Of a DNA stretch of 64,000 bases, positions 40,892 through 51,504 are shown one piece after another; positions within the stretch are counted from its first letter, which is position 1; each line of letters opens with the position of its first letter. The DNA lies in NCBI RefSeq assembly GCF_003933735.1, contig NZ_RSED01000013.1, forward strand, positions 62,001 to 126,000. Reading direction: 5' to 3'. A model generated the notes under the pieces. The model worked only from the letters and a program-made list of their open reading frames with translations. It made no database searches and was not told the DNA's origin. A program made the translations under genes and the position numbers. This stretch comes from Aquabacterium soli. GTDB lineage: Bacteria; Pseudomonadota; Gammaproteobacteria; Burkholderiales; Burkholderiaceae_C.

Positions 40892-41830
40892 TCACACGGA
40901 AATCGACACCGTGATGCTGGCCTCGTAGCCATTGGTCACATCACCGCTGATGGTCACCAGCTGCTGGGTCACGCCGTCGCTGAACACGTTGTCGGTGTTG
41001 AAGCTGATGGCCGCCAGGTTGCTCACGCTGGCGCTGTAGCCGCTCGCGTTGTTGTAGACCGTCTGGCAGGTGGCCACCGGAAAGGCCAGCTGCGAGGTCT
41101 TGAGCTTGTTGGTGTAGCTGGTGGCCGTGTTGGCGTCGCGGTAGACCTCGAAGTGCATGTGCGGCATGCGGCCCGAATAGCAGCCTGGGAAGATGGTCTC
41201 GAAGGTGACCTGGCCGTTGCTGTCGGTTTGCTGCACGCCACGCAGGTAGTTCTCACCAGTCACGCCGCTGGAGTACATCGAGTACTTGCCGTCGCGCGTG
41301 CAGTGCCACAGGTAGATGGCGTAGCCATCGAGCGAGGCGCAGCTGTTGTTGGTGTTGGTCAGCGTGATCACGAGCTTGAGCGGCACGCCAGCGGCCGTGC
41401 CGGATGCGCTACCCACGCTGGTGGTGATGTCGCTGCGCACGATGCCGCTCAGCGCCAGGGCGTTGGCCACGCTGCCGTTGGCGGTGTTGGATCCATCACC
41501 AGGGTAGGGGCCTGCGGTCTCTTCGGGCACCACGGAGCAACTGCCTGAAGTAGTGGTCGTGGTGCCTCCGGTCGACGAGGTGTTGTCGTTGTAGAGGTTG
41601 GTGCCGCTGTCGCTGCCACCGCCGCCACAGCCCACCAGAGGCAGCGTGCCGGCCGCGCTCAGCGCCCCGAGCCAGCGCAGCATCTGGCGTCGGCCCCCGT
41701 GCCGGGTCAGGGTCTGAAGATCCTGCAGCAGCTGAGGCTGGCTGTGGTCGTGGTCGTGGTCGTGTTCTGGGTGGGCGTTCAAGGGGGCGTCCTTCAGGTG
41801 GGCTGTGACGGAGAGGTCACTGAACCGCAC
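40892..41830 (-). CDS. Intradiol ring-cleavage dioxygenase-like Tat lipoprotein
   Basis: 312 residues from a GTG at 41830, chosen because the uvrA-like gene ends at 41878 and a start is needed before the Arg-Arg; the longer frame is antisense-like overlap with that gene. N-terminus: a His-Asp repeat (HPEHDHDHDH, 20-29), twin Arg (47-48), hydrophobic stretch and lipobox LVGC (Cys68) followed by glycines and a Ser/Thr-rich linker. The dioxygenase domain keeps the non-haem Fe(III) ligands: Tyr183 (DGKYS), Tyr218 (PGCY), His224 and His226 (PHMHFE). Related exported proteins exist in many bacteria, but their aromatic substrates are unclear. Confidence 0.87.
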   Translation of the reverse strand: MRFSDLSVTAHLKDAPLNAHPEHDHDHDHSQPQLLQDLQTLTRHGGRRQMLRWLGALSAAGTLPLVGCGGGGSDSGTNLYNDNTSSTGGTTTTTSGSCSVVPEETAGPYPGDGSNTANGSVANALALSGIVRSDITTSVGSASGTAAGVPLKLVITLTNTNNSCASLDGYAIYLWHCTRDGKYSMYSSGVTGENYLRGVQQTDSNGQVTFETIFPGCYSGRMPHMHFEVYRDANTATSYTNKLKTSQLAFPVATCQTVYNNASGYSASVSNLAAISFNTDNVFSDGVTQQLVTISGDVTNGYEASITVSISV

Positions 41831-41877
41831 CTTAAGGACGCTCTGTTGCCGGTGTGTTTCCGGCGTGTACGCCTGCG

Positions 41878-44800
41878 TTAAGCGGGCACCCCTTGCGGCC
41901 GTACCGTGCGGTTGAGCACGCCCTTGAGTGCCACGCCGGTGTGCGTGCCGGCCTTGACCAGTGTTTCCGGTGTGCCTGCTGCGGCCACGCGGCCACCGCC
42001 TGTGCCACCCTCGGGCCCCATGTCGATCACCCAGTCTGCCTCGGCGATCACGTCCAGGTCGTGCTCGATCACGATCACGCTGTGGCCGCCGCCCACCAGC
42101 CGGTGCAGCACGTGGATCAGCTTCTCCACATCGGCCAGGTGCAGGCCCACCGTGGGTTCGTCCAGCACGTACAGCGTGTGCGGTGCCTTCTGGCCGCGGC
42201 GCGTGATGTCGTCGCGCACCTTGCTGAGCTCGGTTACCAGCTTGATGCGCTGCGCTTCGCCGCCCGACAGTGTGGGTGAGGGCTGGCCCAAGGTCAGGTA
42301 GCCCAGGCCCACGTCCTGCAGCAGCTTCAGCGGGTGCGCGATGGAGGGCATGGTCGCGAAGAACTCGACGGCCTCGTCCACCTCCATCTTGAGCACGTCG
42401 CCGATGTGCTTGCCGCGCCATGTGGCAGTGAGCGTCTCGGCGTTGAAGCGCATGCCGTTGCAGGTGTCGCAGTGCACCTTCACGTCGGGCAGGAAGGCCA
42501 TCTCGATGGTGCGCACGCCCTGGCCTTCGCACTCGGGGCAGCGGCCCTCGCCGGTGTTGAAGCTGAAGCGGCCCGGACCCCAGCCGCGTGCACGCGCTTC
42601 GAGCGTGTCGGCGAAGAGCTTGCGGATGGTGTCCCAGAAGCCGATGTAGGTGGCGGGGCAGGAGCGGGGCGTCTTGCCGATGGGCGTCTGGTCGACCTCG
42701 AGCACGCGGTCGACCGCGCCCCAGCCCTCGACGCCATCGCAGCCCACCCACAGCGGCGTGGTCTTGCCACGCTCCTTGGGCGGGATGGCAACGGCGCTTT
42801 GCACGTTGGCCAGCAACACGTCGCGGGCCAGGGTCGATTTGCCCGAGCCCGACACACCCGTCACCGCGACCAGGCGGTGCAGCGGCACCTGCACGGTCAC
42901 CTTGTCCAGGTTGTGCAGGCGCGCACCGTTGACCGTCAGGCGTGGGGTGTCGGCGGCCAGCGGGCGCCGCTCGGCCAGCGGGTGCGCGATGGGGTTGCGA
43001 AGGCAGCGCCCGGTGACGGAATCGGGCGCGGCCATGATGTCCTGCACCGTGCCCTGCGCCACGACGGTGCCGCCCCGTTGTCCGGCGCCCGGACCGATGT
43101 CGATGATGTGCTCGGCGCGGCGGATGGTGTCCTCATCGTGCTCGACCACCACCAGGGTGTTGCCCTCCTTGCCCAGCGTGTGCAGGGCATCGAGCAGCAG
43201 CTGGTTGTCGCGCGGGTGCAGGCCAATGGTGGGTTCATCCAGCACATAGCACACACCCTGCAGGTTCGAGCCCAGCTGCGCCGACAGGCGGATGCGCTGT
43301 GCCTCGCCGCCCGACAGGGTGGGCGCGGCGCGGTCCAGGCTGAGGTAGCCCAGGCCCACCTGCTCCATGAAGCTCAGCCGTGACTTGATCTCGCTGACGA
43401 TGTCGCGCGCGATGGTGGCTTCGCGGCCATCGAGCTTGAGCTGCTCACCCCAGCGGCGCGCATCTCGCACGGCCAGTGCCGACAGCTCGGCGATGTTCTG
43501 GCCACGGCCCGGGCCCAGCAGGCGCACGGCCAGGGCGGTGGGGTTCAGGCGGGCACCGTGGCAGGTGCTGCACGCGGTGTCTTCCAGATCCTCGACCTCG
43601 GCTTCGGCGAAGGTCTGCTCGCGGCCCTTGTTGGCGTCCTTCTCATCGGGCTGCGAATCGTCCAGCGTCTTGCGCTGGTCGCGTGTGAGCTCCAGGCCCG
43701 TGCCCACGCAATCGGGGCACCAGCCGTGCTTGCTGTTGTAGCTGAACAGGCGTGGGTCCAGCTCGGGGAAGCTGGTGCCGCAGCTGGGGCAGGAGCGCTC
43801 GGTGGAGAACACCTTCACGCGGCCGATGTGCAGCGTGGACAGGCCCTGCTCCAGCGCGTGGGCCAGGCCGTCCAGCGGCGTGAGGATGTGCACCACGCCC
43901 TTGCCGTGCTCCAGCGCGGTGGTCAGCAGTTCGCGCAGGCGGCCTTCGTTCTCGGGGCTGACCAGCACGTCGCCCACGGGCAGCTCGATGGTGTGCTCGC
44001 GGTAGCGGTCCAGCTTGGCGCCGCCGGCCTGGCCCCAGCCGGCCACGGGCAGGAACTCGCCATCCACGCGCAGGTGCGTGAAGCCGCGCTGGCCGGCCCA
44101 CTTGGCCAGCTCGGTGTAGATGCCCTTGCGGTTGACTACCAGCGGCGCCAGCAGGCCGATGTGCTGGTCGCGGAAGTCACGCATCCACTGTGCCACGATG
44201 GCCTCTGGCGTCTGTGGCAGCACGGGGATGTGGTGGCCTTCGCCATCGACGCAATGCGGGCAGTGCTGCACGCCCAGCTTCACGTACAGCAGCCGCAGGA
44301 AGTGGTGCACCTCGGTGGTGGTGCCCACCGTGCTCTTGCGTCCGCCACGCGACAGGCGCTGCTCGATGGCCACGGTCGGCGGGATGCCGTAGACGGCATC
44401 GACCTCAGGCCGGCCCGCGGGCTGCACCAGGCTGCGAGCGTAGGCGTTGAGCGATTCAAGATAACGGCGTTGGCCCTCGTTGAAGAGGATGTCGAAGGCC
44501 AGCGTCGATTTGCCCGAGCCCGACACGCCGGTGACCACGTTGAACTTGCCGCGCGGGATGTGCACGCTCAGGCCCTTGAGGTTGTTCTCATGGGCGTTGA
44601 CGACCTCGATGGCATCGTGGCCCGGGGCCTGGTTGGCCAGCTCACGGCGGCGCTCGCGGCGTGCCTTGATCAGCGACTGCAGGGACGAGCCCTGGTCTTG
44701 CGGATCGGTCGACGTGTCCTTCAAGGCGTAGCTGGCCGTGCGCTCGGCGGCCTTGAGCAAGGCACCTCCAGGTTCGTGCAGGCCCAGCGCATCTTCATAT

Positions 44801-47800
44801 TCGCGCAGCGCCACACCAGTGGCCGTTTGCCCCAAACGCACCTGCTCGGGCGCGCCGAAGGCCACCAGCTGGCCACCTTCGTCGCCCCCTTCGGGGCCCA
44901 GTTCGATCAGCCAGTCGCACGAGCGGATCACATCCAGGTTGTGCTCGATCAGCACGATGGAATGTCCGGCATCAAGCAGCCGTGCAAAGGCCCGCATCAG
45001 CTTGGCGATGTCGTCGAAGTGCAGGCCGGTGGTCGGCTCGTCGAACATGAAGAGCGTGCCCTTGCGCGCCACCTTCTGCCCGGTCTTGCTGGCCTGCTGA
45101 GCGGTTTCCACCAGATGGCCCGCCAGCTTCAGGCGTTGCGCCTCCCCGCCCGACAGCGTCGGCACGGGCTGGCCCAGCTTCACATAGTCCAGGCCCACGT
45201 CGGCCAGCGGTTGCAGCGCGCGCACCACGTCCACGTCCTGGCCGAACAGGCGCACGGCCTCGGCCACGGTCAGCTCCAGCACATCGGAAATGCTGAGCTT
45301 GCGGCTCAGGCGTTCGATGGTGACCTCGCGCACCTCGGCGCGGAAGCGTGTGCCGTCGCAATCCGGGCAGCGCAGGTACACGTCGGACAGGAACTGCATC
45401 TCCACGTGCTCGAAGCCCGAGCCGCCGCAGGTGGGGCAGCGCCCGTTGCCCGCGTTGAAGCTGAAGGTGCCGGCGGTGTACTTGCGCTCGCGCGCCAGCG
45501 GCGTCACCGCGAACAGCGTGCGCACTGCATCAAAAGCGCCCACGTAGCTGGCCGGGTTGGAGCGGGCGGTCTTGCCGATGGGTGATTGGTCGACGAAGTT
45601 GACGGCGCTCAGCCAGTCGGCGCCCAGCAGCTCGTCGTGCTCGCCGGGGCTGTCGGTGGCCTGGCCGAAGTGGCGCAGCAGGGCCGGGTGCAGGATGTCC
45701 TGCACCAGCGTAGATTTGCCCGAGCCGCTCACGCCGGTGATGCCTACCAGGCGCTGCAGCGGGATCTCGATGTCGAGGTCCTTGAGGTTGTGCTCGCGCG
45801 CGCCCTGCAGCAGCAGCTTGGGCGTGCCCTCTTCGACCTTGCGGCGCGTGCCCATGCTGATGGTGCGGCGCGCGCCCAGGTAGGCGCCGGTCAGTGTCTC
45901 GGCCTGTTTCAGGTCTTCAGGCGTGCCGTCGAACACGATGCGTCCACCCTGATGGCCGGGGCCCGGGCCCAGGTCGATCACGCGGTCGGCCGCCAGCATC
46001 ACCGCGGGGTCGTGCTCGACCACCACCAGCGTGTTGCCGGCATCGACCAGGCGCTGCATGGCCACGTTGATGCGGTCCATGTCGCGCGGGTGCAGGCCGA
46101 TGCTGGGCTCGTCCAGCACGAACAGGGTGTTGACAAGGGATGTGCCCAGGGCCGTGGTCAGGTTGATGCGCTGCACCTCGCCGCCCGAGAGGGTGCGGCT
46201 CTGCCGGTCCAGCGTCAGATAGCCCAGGCCCACATCGACCAGGTACTTCAGGCGCGTGCGGATTTCATCCAGCAGCAGTTGCAGGGCCTCGTCGTGCACC
46301 TGGCTGGGCAGGGTCACAAAGGCGAAGAAGCGCTGCAGCTGCTTGAGTGGCAGCAGCATCACATCGTGCAGGTTCAGGCCGGGCAAGGCTTCGAGCACCT
46401 CGCGGGGCAGGGCTGCGCCCTTGGGGGCCATGCGGCGCTGCGGCGCCAGCACGGCATCGGCGTCTTCGCGGCTGCCCAGGCGCCACAGCAGCGATTCGAT
46501 CTGCAGGCGCGCGCCATCACACACCGGGCAGGTCGTGTAGCTGCGGTACTTGGACAGCAGCACGCGGATGTGCATCTTGTAGGCCTTGCTCTCGAGGTAC
46601 TCGAAGAAGCGCTTGATGCCGTACCACTGCTTGTTCCAGTTGCCCTTCCAGGCCGGGTCGCCATCGATCACCCAGGCCTTGTGCTCGGGACTGAGCTGGT
46701 TCCAGGCCGTGTCGCGGGGCACGCCGGCATCGCCTGCGTACTTGAGCAGGTCGGCCTGGCTCTCGGCCCAGGCGGGTGTCTGCATGGGCTTGACCGCGCC
46801 CGAGCGCAGCGTCTTGCGCCCATCGGGGATCACCAGGCCCCAGTCGACGCCGATCACGCGGCCGAAGCCACGGCAGTGCGGGCATGCGCCTGCCGCCGAG
46901 TTAAACGAGAACAGGCCGGGCGTGGGCGTGCTGTAGCGGCGGTGGCTGTCGGGGCAATGCAGCCCGCTGGAGAAGCGCCACAGCTCGGGCGCCGGCTCGC
47001 CGCCATCGGGCAGGGTGTCGCCGGATTCAGGCAGCGCATACACAGTGATGTGGCCGCCGCCGCGCTTGAAGGCCACTTCCAGGGCCTCCATCACACGGGG
47101 GCGGTCCAGGTCGGCACCTGTGGGGTCGGCACCGATGCGGAAGCGGTCGGCCACCACGTCGAGCACCAGGCGCTCGTTGGCCAGCAGCTCATCTGCGCTG
47201 GCCTTGGTTTTCTTGGCCGCCTTCTTCGCGGCTGGTTGGGCCTTGCCCTCATCGGCCGAAGACAATGCTGGCGACACGGCGCTTGCCACCACCACGCGCT
47301 GCGCCTGGATGCGCGAGAACCCACTGGCCGACAGCCATTCCTGCATCTGTTCTGGCGTGGTGTTGGCCGGCAACTCGGCAGCAAAGGTGATCACGACGCG
47401 GCGTCCGCCTGGCGTGGCGGCCCCGCGCCGCACCAGCTCGTCGAACACAGATTGCGGCGTGTCCTCTCGCACTTCCAGGCCCGTGTCCTGGTCGAACAGC
47501 CTGGCGCCGCGTGCGAACAGCAGCTTCAGGTGGTCGTTCAGCTCGGTCATCGTGCCTACCGTGGAGCGCGAGGTGCGCACCGGGTTGCTCTGGTCGATGG
47601 CGATGGCCGGAGGCACGCCGTCCACGCGGTCCACGGCCGGGCGGTCCATGCGGTCCAGGAACTGGCGCGCGTAGGCGCTGAAGGTCTCCACGTAGCGGCG
47701 CTGGCCCTCAGCGTAGAGCGTGTCGAACACCAGGGACGACTTGCCCGAGCCGCTGGGCCCGGTCACCACGGTGAGTTCACCCGTGCGGATGTCGAGGTCG

Positions 47801-47850
47801 AGGTTCTTGAGGTTGTGCTGACGGGCACCGCGGATGCGGATATCGGACAT
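41878..47850 (-). CDS. Double-length UvrA paralogue with four ATPase domains
   Basis: 1,990 residues, twice the length of normal UvrA (~940). Two complete UvrA units in tandem: Walker A motifs at about 31 (GPSGSGKSS), 703, 1104 and 1661 (GVSGSGKST), four LSGGE signatures and zinc modules of both units (CPHC/CPVC, CPTC/CPDC, CPSC-CPDC/CSTC, CPEC/CDTC). The join is near residue 1050-1080. Unit 1 has an insertion with a Lys/Ala-rich stretch ([11 protein letters not shown], about 210) near the UvrB-binding region. AAGG precedes the ATG. This fused form is known in Burkholderiales alongside ordinary UvrA; its repair role is undefined. It probably is not needed for UvrBC repair because the canonical gene is also present. 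Confidence 0.93.
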   Translation of the reverse strand: MSDIRIRGARQHNLKNLDLDIRTGELTVVTGPSGSGKSSLVFDTLYAEGQRRYVETFSAYARQFLDRMDRPAVDRVDGVPPAIAIDQSNPVRTSRSTVGTMTELNDHLKLLFARGARLFDQDTGLEVREDTPQSVFDELVRRGAATPGGRRVVITFAAELPANTTPEQMQEWLSASGFSRIQAQRVVVASAVSPALSSADEGKAQPAAKKAAKKTKASADELLANERLVLDVVADRFRIGADPTGADLDRPRVMEALEVAFKRGGGHITVYALPESGDTLPDGGEPAPELWRFSSGLHCPDSHRRYSTPTPGLFSFNSAAGACPHCRGFGRVIGVDWGLVIPDGRKTLRSGAVKPMQTPAWAESQADLLKYAGDAGVPRDTAWNQLSPEHKAWVIDGDPAWKGNWNKQWYGIKRFFEYLESKAYKMHIRVLLSKYRSYTTCPVCDGARLQIESLLWRLGSREDADAVLAPQRRMAPKGAALPREVLEALPGLNLHDVMLLPLKQLQRFFAFVTLPSQVHDEALQLLLDEIRTRLKYLVDVGLGYLTLDRQSRTLSGGEVQRINLTTALGTSLVNTLFVLDEPSIGLHPRDMDRINVAMQRLVDAGNTLVVVEHDPAVMLAADRVIDLGPGPGHQGGRIVFDGTPEDLKQAETLTGAYLGARRTISMGTRRKVEEGTPKLLLQGAREHNLKDLDIEIPLQRLVGITGVSGSGKSTLVQDILHPALLRHFGQATDSPGEHDELLGADWLSAVNFVDQSPIGKTARSNPASYVGAFDAVRTLFAVTPLARERKYTAGTFSFNAGNGRCPTCGGSGFEHVEMQFLSDVYLRCPDCDGTRFRAEVREVTIERLSRKLSISDVLELTVAEAVRLFGQDVDVVRALQPLADVGLDYVKLGQPVPTLSGGEAQRLKLAGHLVETAQQASKTGQKVARKGTLFMFDEPTTGLHFDDIAKLMRAFARLLDAGHSIVLIEHNLDVIRSCDWLIELGPEGGDEGGQLVAFGAPEQVRLGQTATGVALREYEDALGLHEPGGALLKAAERTASYALKDTSTDPQDQGSSLQSLIKARRERRRELANQAPGHDAIEVVNAHENNLKGLSVHIPRGKFNVVTGVSGSGKSTLAFDILFNEGQRRYLESLNAYARSLVQPAGRPEVDAVYGIPPTVAIEQRLSRGGRKSTVGTTTEVHHFLRLLYVKLGVQHCPHCVDGEGHHIPVLPQTPEAIVAQWMRDFRDQHIGLLAPLVVNRKGIYTELAKWAGQRGFTHLRVDGEFLPVAGWGQAGGAKLDRYREHTIELPVGDVLVSPENEGRLRELLTTALEHGKGVVHILTPLDGLAHALEQGLSTLHIGRVKVFSTERSCPSCGTSFPELDPRLFSYNSKHGWCPDCVGTGLELTRDQRKTLDDSQPDEKDANKGREQTFAEAEVEDLEDTACSTCHGARLNPTALAVRLLGPGRGQNIAELSALAVRDARRWGEQLKLDGREATIARDIVSEIKSRLSFMEQVGLGYLSLDRAAPTLSGGEAQRIRLSAQLGSNLQGVCYVLDEPTIGLHPRDNQLLLDALHTLGKEGNTLVVVEHDEDTIRRAEHIIDIGPGAGQRGGTVVAQGTVQDIMAAPDSVTGRCLRNPIAHPLAERRPLAADTPRLTVNGARLHNLDKVTVQVPLHRLVAVTGVSGSGKSTLARDVLLANVQSAVAIPPKERGKTTPLWVGCDGVEGWGAVDRVLEVDQTPIGKTPRSCPATYIGFWDTIRKLFADTLEARARGWGPGRFSFNTGEGRCPECEGQGVRTIEMAFLPDVKVHCDTCNGMRFNAETLTATWRGKHIGDVLKMEVDEAVEFFATMPSIAHPLKLLQDVGLGYLTLGQPSPTLSGGEAQRIKLVTELSKVRDDITRRGQKAPHTLYVLDEPTVGLHLADVEKLIHVLHRLVGGGHSVIVIEHDLDVIAEADWVIDMGPEGGTGGGRVAAAGTPETLVKAGTHTGVALKGVLNRTVRPQGVPA

Positions 47851-48240
47851 GGATCACCTTGCGCCGGCGGAACGCGGCGGATGCTCGCCCAGGCGGGGTT
47901 GCCAGGCAGGAGCGCAAACATTCTAGGGAGGGATTGGTTGATCAGGTGGGGGCGAGCGCGGGCAACCTCAAGAGATGCTGGTGCATGGGGGGCATGCGCG
48001 TGCCAGTGAAGGGTAATTTGACGGGCGATGGCATCGACTTGGCGTGTTTTGTCAGGTGGTTAACCGGTATTCGTTTGATCAATGGAGTGGTTGTTTTGAT
48101 CGTTCGTGACTAATTCACGCAAACCCACCCCCCTGTCCAGGCGGTCAAATGGGGGTTCCCCCCTTTTAGATGGTTGTGGCCTAAATCACGTATCCCTACA
48201 GTTTGTGACACCCGTTTACCAACTCTAGGGAGATCTGCTC
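47851..48240. other. 390-bp intergenic region, uvrA paralogue / PEP-CTERM gene
   Basis: Divergent control region with no gene that I can support. Contains the leader of the leftward UvrA paralogue, two direct TTTGATC repeats (48074-48080 and 48095-48101, 21 bp apart, about two helical turns) that also form a GATCAA/TTGATC inverted pair, a GGGGG-TT-CCCCC element followed by TTTT (48151-48167), and a plausible promoter for the rightward gene at 48174-48202. Confidence 0.6.
48174..48202 (+). promoter_or_regulatory. Putative promoter of the PEP-CTERM gene
   Basis: TTGTGG (48174-48179), a 17-nt spacer and TACAGT (48197-48202), ~39 nt before ATG. Moderate match to the sigma-70 consensus. An AGGGAG Shine-Dalgarno follows. 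Confidence 0.4.
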
Positions 48241-48798
48241 ATGACACTGTCCATCCGCGCTCTTGCTGCTGCCGTGGCCATCGCCGCCGCTTCTGCTTCG
48301 GCCCAAGCCGCCACCACCACGCTGACCTTCTCCGAGATCGTCGGCGTCCACAACACTCTGAGCTACAGCGGCACGGCCGGTGGCAACCTCACGGTTTCCT
48401 CCAACAAGGGCAGCCTGACCATCGTGCTGGGCGAACTCGGTGTGGCCAGCTGGAGCAACTGGGATCCTCGCCTCGGGTCTGGCGAAACCATCACCTTCAG
48501 CTTCACGCAAGACGTCAAGCTGACCTACTGGGATCTGGATGACCTGCCCTTCGGCTCCAACCAGTTCGGCCTGAAGGTCGATGGCGGCGCCAACAAGTCG
48601 TACTCGCTGGACAGCCATGGTTCGAGCACCCCACTGATCGGCAAGACCTTCACCTTTGCATACAAGGGCGATTCGTACTTCATCGACACGCTGAAGTTCA
48701 GCTCGGTGACGCCAGTGCCTGAGGCCTCCACAGCAGCCATGGCTCTGGCTGGCCTGGGCATGGTGGGCTTCATGGCCGCCCGTCGCCGTCGCGCCTGA
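48241..48798 (+). CDS. PEP-CTERM sorting domain protein
   Basis: 185 residues. Signal peptide (LAAAVAIAAASASAQA), a beta-rich secreted domain with a single tryptophan-rich patch (ASWSNWDPRLGSG; LTYWDLDDLPFG), and the C-terminal sorting signal: VPEAS, a hydrophobic helix and RRRRA. Exosortase EpsH/XrtA cuts at PEP-type motifs and such proteins are tied to exopolysaccharide and floc formation. No exosortase gene lies in the window. Monocistronic with its own terminator. Confidence 0.95.
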   Translation: MTLSIRALAAAVAIAAASASAQAATTTLTFSEIVGVHNTLSYSGTAGGNLTVSSNKGSLTIVLGELGVASWSNWDPRLGSGETITFSFTQDVKLTYWDLDDLPFGSNQFGLKVDGGANKSYSLDSHGSSTPLIGKTFTFAYKGDSYFIDTLKFSSVTPVPEASTAAMALAGLGMVGFMAARRRRA

Positions 48799-48842
48799 TT
48801 GCTGCTCGGCCTGGCCCTGCGGGCTGGGCTGTCCAGATGAAC

Positions 48843-48883
48843 AACGGCCTCCCCGTCGAAAGACGGGGAGGCCGTTTTGTTTG
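48843..48883. terminator. Bidirectional Rho-independent terminator
   Basis: A perfect 15-bp stem, AACGGCCTCCCCGTC (48843-48857) and its complement (48862-48876), with a GAAA tetraloop, then TTGTTTG. Lies between converging genes and can serve both. Confidence 0.93.
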
Positions 48884-48901
48884 TCCGATACGTTTTGGGC
48901 T

Positions 48902-49324
48902 TCAGCGCACCAGCAGCACCGGCACCTTGCTGTTGGCCAGCACCTTCGTGGCCACCGAGCCGGTGACCAGGTTCATCAGGCTGCTCTGCCCGTGCGAGCC
49001 CATGATCACCAGGTCGAACTTGTCCTTGTCGGCCACCTTGGCGATCACTTCGCCGGCATTGCCTGTCTTGCCCACGTATTGCGTGGCCAGGTTGTGCCGC
49101 GCCGTGAACTTGCGGATGGGCTTGAACACCGCTTCGGCCGTGTCGTCGTAATAGGCCTTGAGCTCCGAGGCCTGGAACAGGCGCGCGGCATGCGGCGGAA
49201 TCACGGGTGTGACGGTCAGCACGGTGTACTGGTGGGCGCCAGCCAGGAAATCGTCATTGGCCGACAGCCAGGCCAGCATCTTGCGGGTGTAGGGACTGCC
49301 GTCCACGGCGAGCAGGATCTTCAT
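48902..49324 (-). CDS. Universal stress protein (UspA family)
   Basis: 140 residues: one Usp domain. Start MKILLAVDGSPYTRKML, and the ATP-binding motif G-2x-G-9x-G-S (GSHGQSSLMNLVTGSVA) near the C-terminus, so this is an ATP-binding type. Usually induced by starvation or low oxygen; the target is unknown. Single gene, convergent with the PEP-CTERM gene. Confidence 0.94.
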   Translation of the reverse strand: MKILLAVDGSPYTRKMLAWLSANDDFLAGAHQYTVLTVTPVIPPHAARLFQASELKAYYDDTAEAVFKPIRKFTARHNLATQYVGKTGNAGEVIAKVADKDKFDLVIMGSHGQSSLMNLVTGSVATKVLANSKVPVLLVR

Positions 49325-49401
49325 GTGACAAACACTCCTTGAGGGATGCTTGCAGTCTACCGTGCTTCAGCTTGGGTTCATCAGGGCTGACTTGATGCGG
49401 A

Positions 49402-50181
49402 TCAAACAGTGATGGTGCGCAGCCCGTCGTGTCCCAGCGATTCGCCCTTGTAGCCATGCCCGCGGGCATTGCTCACCACGCGTGTCTGGCCTTGAGCATG
49501 CGGCACGGTGTAGTCGTGCCTGCAATGCAGATGACCATGGATCCATGCATCCGCCAGCGGCAACAGGTCGTCATCCGCATTGCAGAAGCTGGCCGTGCCT
49601 GGCTGTGCGCCATAGCGCATGTCGGCGCTGCGAAGGCTGGGGCCGTAGTGCGTGATGGCCACGGTCGCATCCCAGGGGACATCCGGCGTGGGTTGCTGTG
49701 CCAGCGTGTCGGCCAACCACGCACGGCAGATCAGGGCCTCTTCGCGCACGGCTTCGGGGTCGAAGGGCTGGCCCTGGCGCGTAGCGCGCATCACTTTCAC
49801 GAAGTAGCTGGCGGCGCGCTGCGACTTGAGGCGCTTGTCCGCACCGAACAGATCGAAATCACACCAGCGCACGGTGCCCGCGAAGCGGATGCGCCGGCCA
49901 TCGGACCCCTGCACGATGCAGGTGTCGCGCTCCAGCATGCGCAGGCCCAGCTGTGCACAGCGCTCGCGCAGACCGGCCAACGCTTCGGCGATGTCGCGCT
50001 GGTCGAACTCGTGGTTGCCCGGCACGAAGATCACGGGCACCGGCCAGTCCTTGAACAGCGACAGCCCGGCCCAGGTGCTGTCCACATCCCCGGCCAGCAC
50101 CAGCAGTTCGGCACCGGGGGCTGGCTCAGGCGTGAAACGCTCGGTTTCCAGGTGCAGGTCGGACAGGATCTGGAGTTTCAA
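49402..50181 (-). CDS. Calcineurin-like metallophosphoesterase
   Basis: 259 residues. The five metal-binding blocks are seen in order: SDLHLE (residue ~7), VLAGDVD, VPGNHEFD, AITHYGPS and GHLHCRHDY, the layout of binuclear calcineurin-like phosphoesterases. No signal peptide; cytoplasmic. The substrate is not predictable. Its ATG at 50181 overlaps or abuts the end of the SEC-C gene upstream (1-nt gap), indicating co-transcription. Confidence 0.93.
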   Translation of the reverse strand: MKLQILSDLHLETERFTPEPAPGAELLVLAGDVDSTWAGLSLFKDWPVPVIFVPGNHEFDQRDIAEALAGLRERCAQLGLRMLERDTCIVQGSDGRRIRFAGTVRWCDFDLFGADKRLKSQRAASYFVKVMRATRQGQPFDPEAVREEALICRAWLADTLAQQPTPDVPWDATVAITHYGPSLRSADMRYGAQPGTASFCNADDDLLPLADAWIHGHLHCRHDYTVPHAQGQTRVVSNARGHGYKGESLGHDGLRTITV

Positions 50182-50182
50182 C

Positions 50183-50902
50183 TCAGTTGGCGCCGTGGCA
50201 GTTCTTGTACTTCTTGCCGCTGCCGCAGGTGCAAGGGTCGTTGCGGCCCACCTTGGGTTCGGCGCGCACCACGGTCTGCACCTTGTGGCGCTCGGCGATG
50301 CCGATCTCGGCCAGGTCCACCACGTCGAACACCAGGGCTTCGATGGCGGCGTCCAGGTTCTTGAGCGGGTGCTCCTGGTCCAGGGCCTTGGTCATCTGCT
50401 GCTGCACCTCGTCCTGCTCGGGCAGGTGGCGCCACAGCGAATCGAGCAGGTCGGGCACGCCTGAGAGCCCGGCTTCTTCCAACTGAGGGAAGTTGGCCAG
50501 GGCCCATTCGAAGCCGGCCACCCAGTAGCCCAGGCCTTCCAGGGCGTCCTTGCCTTCGAGCGGCTTGCCGTCGTCGTCTTCGACCAGCGGCACCAGCGGA
50601 TCGAACCAGCCGTCTTCGAGCACGCCGCGCAGCAGCTCGTCGTAGCGGCGCTGGATCAGCGTCATCAGGCGGTTGTGGCGGGCTTCCGTCCACTCGCCCT
50701 TGCCGGGCTCAGGCAGGCCTTCGGTGCCGAAGATCGGGCCCAGCCATTCTTCGGTGGTGATCAGCACCGGCTGCACCAACACGCCGCACAGGTAGCCGTC
50801 CAGGATCACCGCGTCCAGCGTCTCATGGGGTTCAGGCACGAGGGCCAGCAGCTCGTCGAGCTCGTGGATCTCGTTGTCGGTCAGGGTGGCAGAGGCGCTC
50901 AT
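50183..50902 (-). CDS. UPF0149/YecA-like protein with C-terminal SEC-C motif
   Basis: 239 residues from ATG 50902; a longer frame is possible but not supported by a Shine-Dalgarno. The N-terminal part is the YecA/UPF0149-type helical domain ([32 protein letters not shown]) and the C-terminus is the zinc-binding SEC-C motif ([19 protein letters not shown]) also seen at the end of SecA. Such proteins may bind ribosomes or proteins; the function is unsettled. Upstream of the phosphoesterase in the same operon. Confidence 0.9.
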   Translation of the reverse strand: MSASATLTDNEIHELDELLALVPEPHETLDAVILDGYLCGVLVQPVLITTEEWLGPIFGTEGLPEPGKGEWTEARHNRLMTLIQRRYDELLRGVLEDGWFDPLVPLVEDDDGKPLEGKDALEGLGYWVAGFEWALANFPQLEEAGLSGVPDLLDSLWRHLPEQDEVQQQMTKALDQEHPLKNLDAAIEALVFDVVDLAEIGIAERHKVQTVVRAEPKVGRNDPCTCGSGKKYKNCHGAN

Positions 50903-51072
50903 GGTGGTGCGTGCGCCCAGGGCGGCGCATCGGTGTGGTGTGCAAAGCATGATTGTGCCTGCCCTTGAGGGCCGTGGATGCACCGCGCGGGTGACAGCCC
51001 TGAACCGTGCTGGGGCGGCATGGTTGATGCGTTCTCCGCCGGGCGTGGCCATGACGCTTGAAAGGACGCACC

Positions 51073-51501
51073 ATGCTGGACACCACCTCCACCAAGTTTT
51101 CCCACATCCGCGAGCAGGACACGCAGTTCGAGGGCGGCGGCTTGCGGGATTTCTTCCTGTACCGCGACCTGGGTGTGCGCGATGCCACCAACGGCAAGGT
51201 GGTGGCCCATCTGGTCAAGGCCAACCCCGATCTGCCGCCTGAAAAGGGCACAGGCTGGCACCGCCACGTGGCGGATTTCCAGATCGTCATCATGACCAAG
51301 GGCTGGGCCAAGTTCATGTACGAAGACCAGGTCACGCTGGTCAAGGCGGGTGATTGCGTGCACCAGCGCCCGGGCGTGCGCCACTACCTGTTCGACTACT
51401 CGCCGGACATGGAGTACCTGGAGATCGTCGGCCCGGCGGATTTCGGCACGGTGGATGTCGAGCCGGTGTGCGACGTGCCCGACCCGACCCCCTGGAACTG
51501 A
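51073..51501 (+). CDS. Cupin-domain protein
   Basis: 142 residues from ATG 51073 with AAAGGA upstream. A small single-domain cupin: metal-binding motif 1 resembles [19 protein letters not shown] (His pair, with Gln/Asp where Glu is common), and motif 2 is [16 protein letters not shown]. Probably a metal-binding beta-barrel enzyme or sensor; no substrate evident. Divergent from the SEC-C gene, convergent (3 nt) with the GST-like gene. Confidence 0.88.
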   Translation: MLDTTSTKFSHIREQDTQFEGGGLRDFFLYRDLGVRDATNGKVVAHLVKANPDLPPEKGTGWHRHVADFQIVIMTKGWAKFMYEDQVTLVKAGDCVHQRPGVRHYLFDYSPDMEYLEIVGPADFGTVDVEPVCDVPDPTPWN

Positions 51502-51504
51502 AGC

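Noticed and set aside
41831-42751. N-terminal extension of the dioxygenase-like protein
   Set aside because: It is an out-of-frame reading of the UvrA paralogue; the lipoprotein start must lie after 41878.
43558-48009. Long open frames opposite the UvrA paralogue
   Set aside because: They mirror the repeated ATPase motifs and have no independent start or domain evidence.
48174-48202. Sigma-54 promoter before the PEP-CTERM gene
   Set aside because: No GG-N10-GC pair with consensus flanks is present; a sigma-70-like pair fits better.
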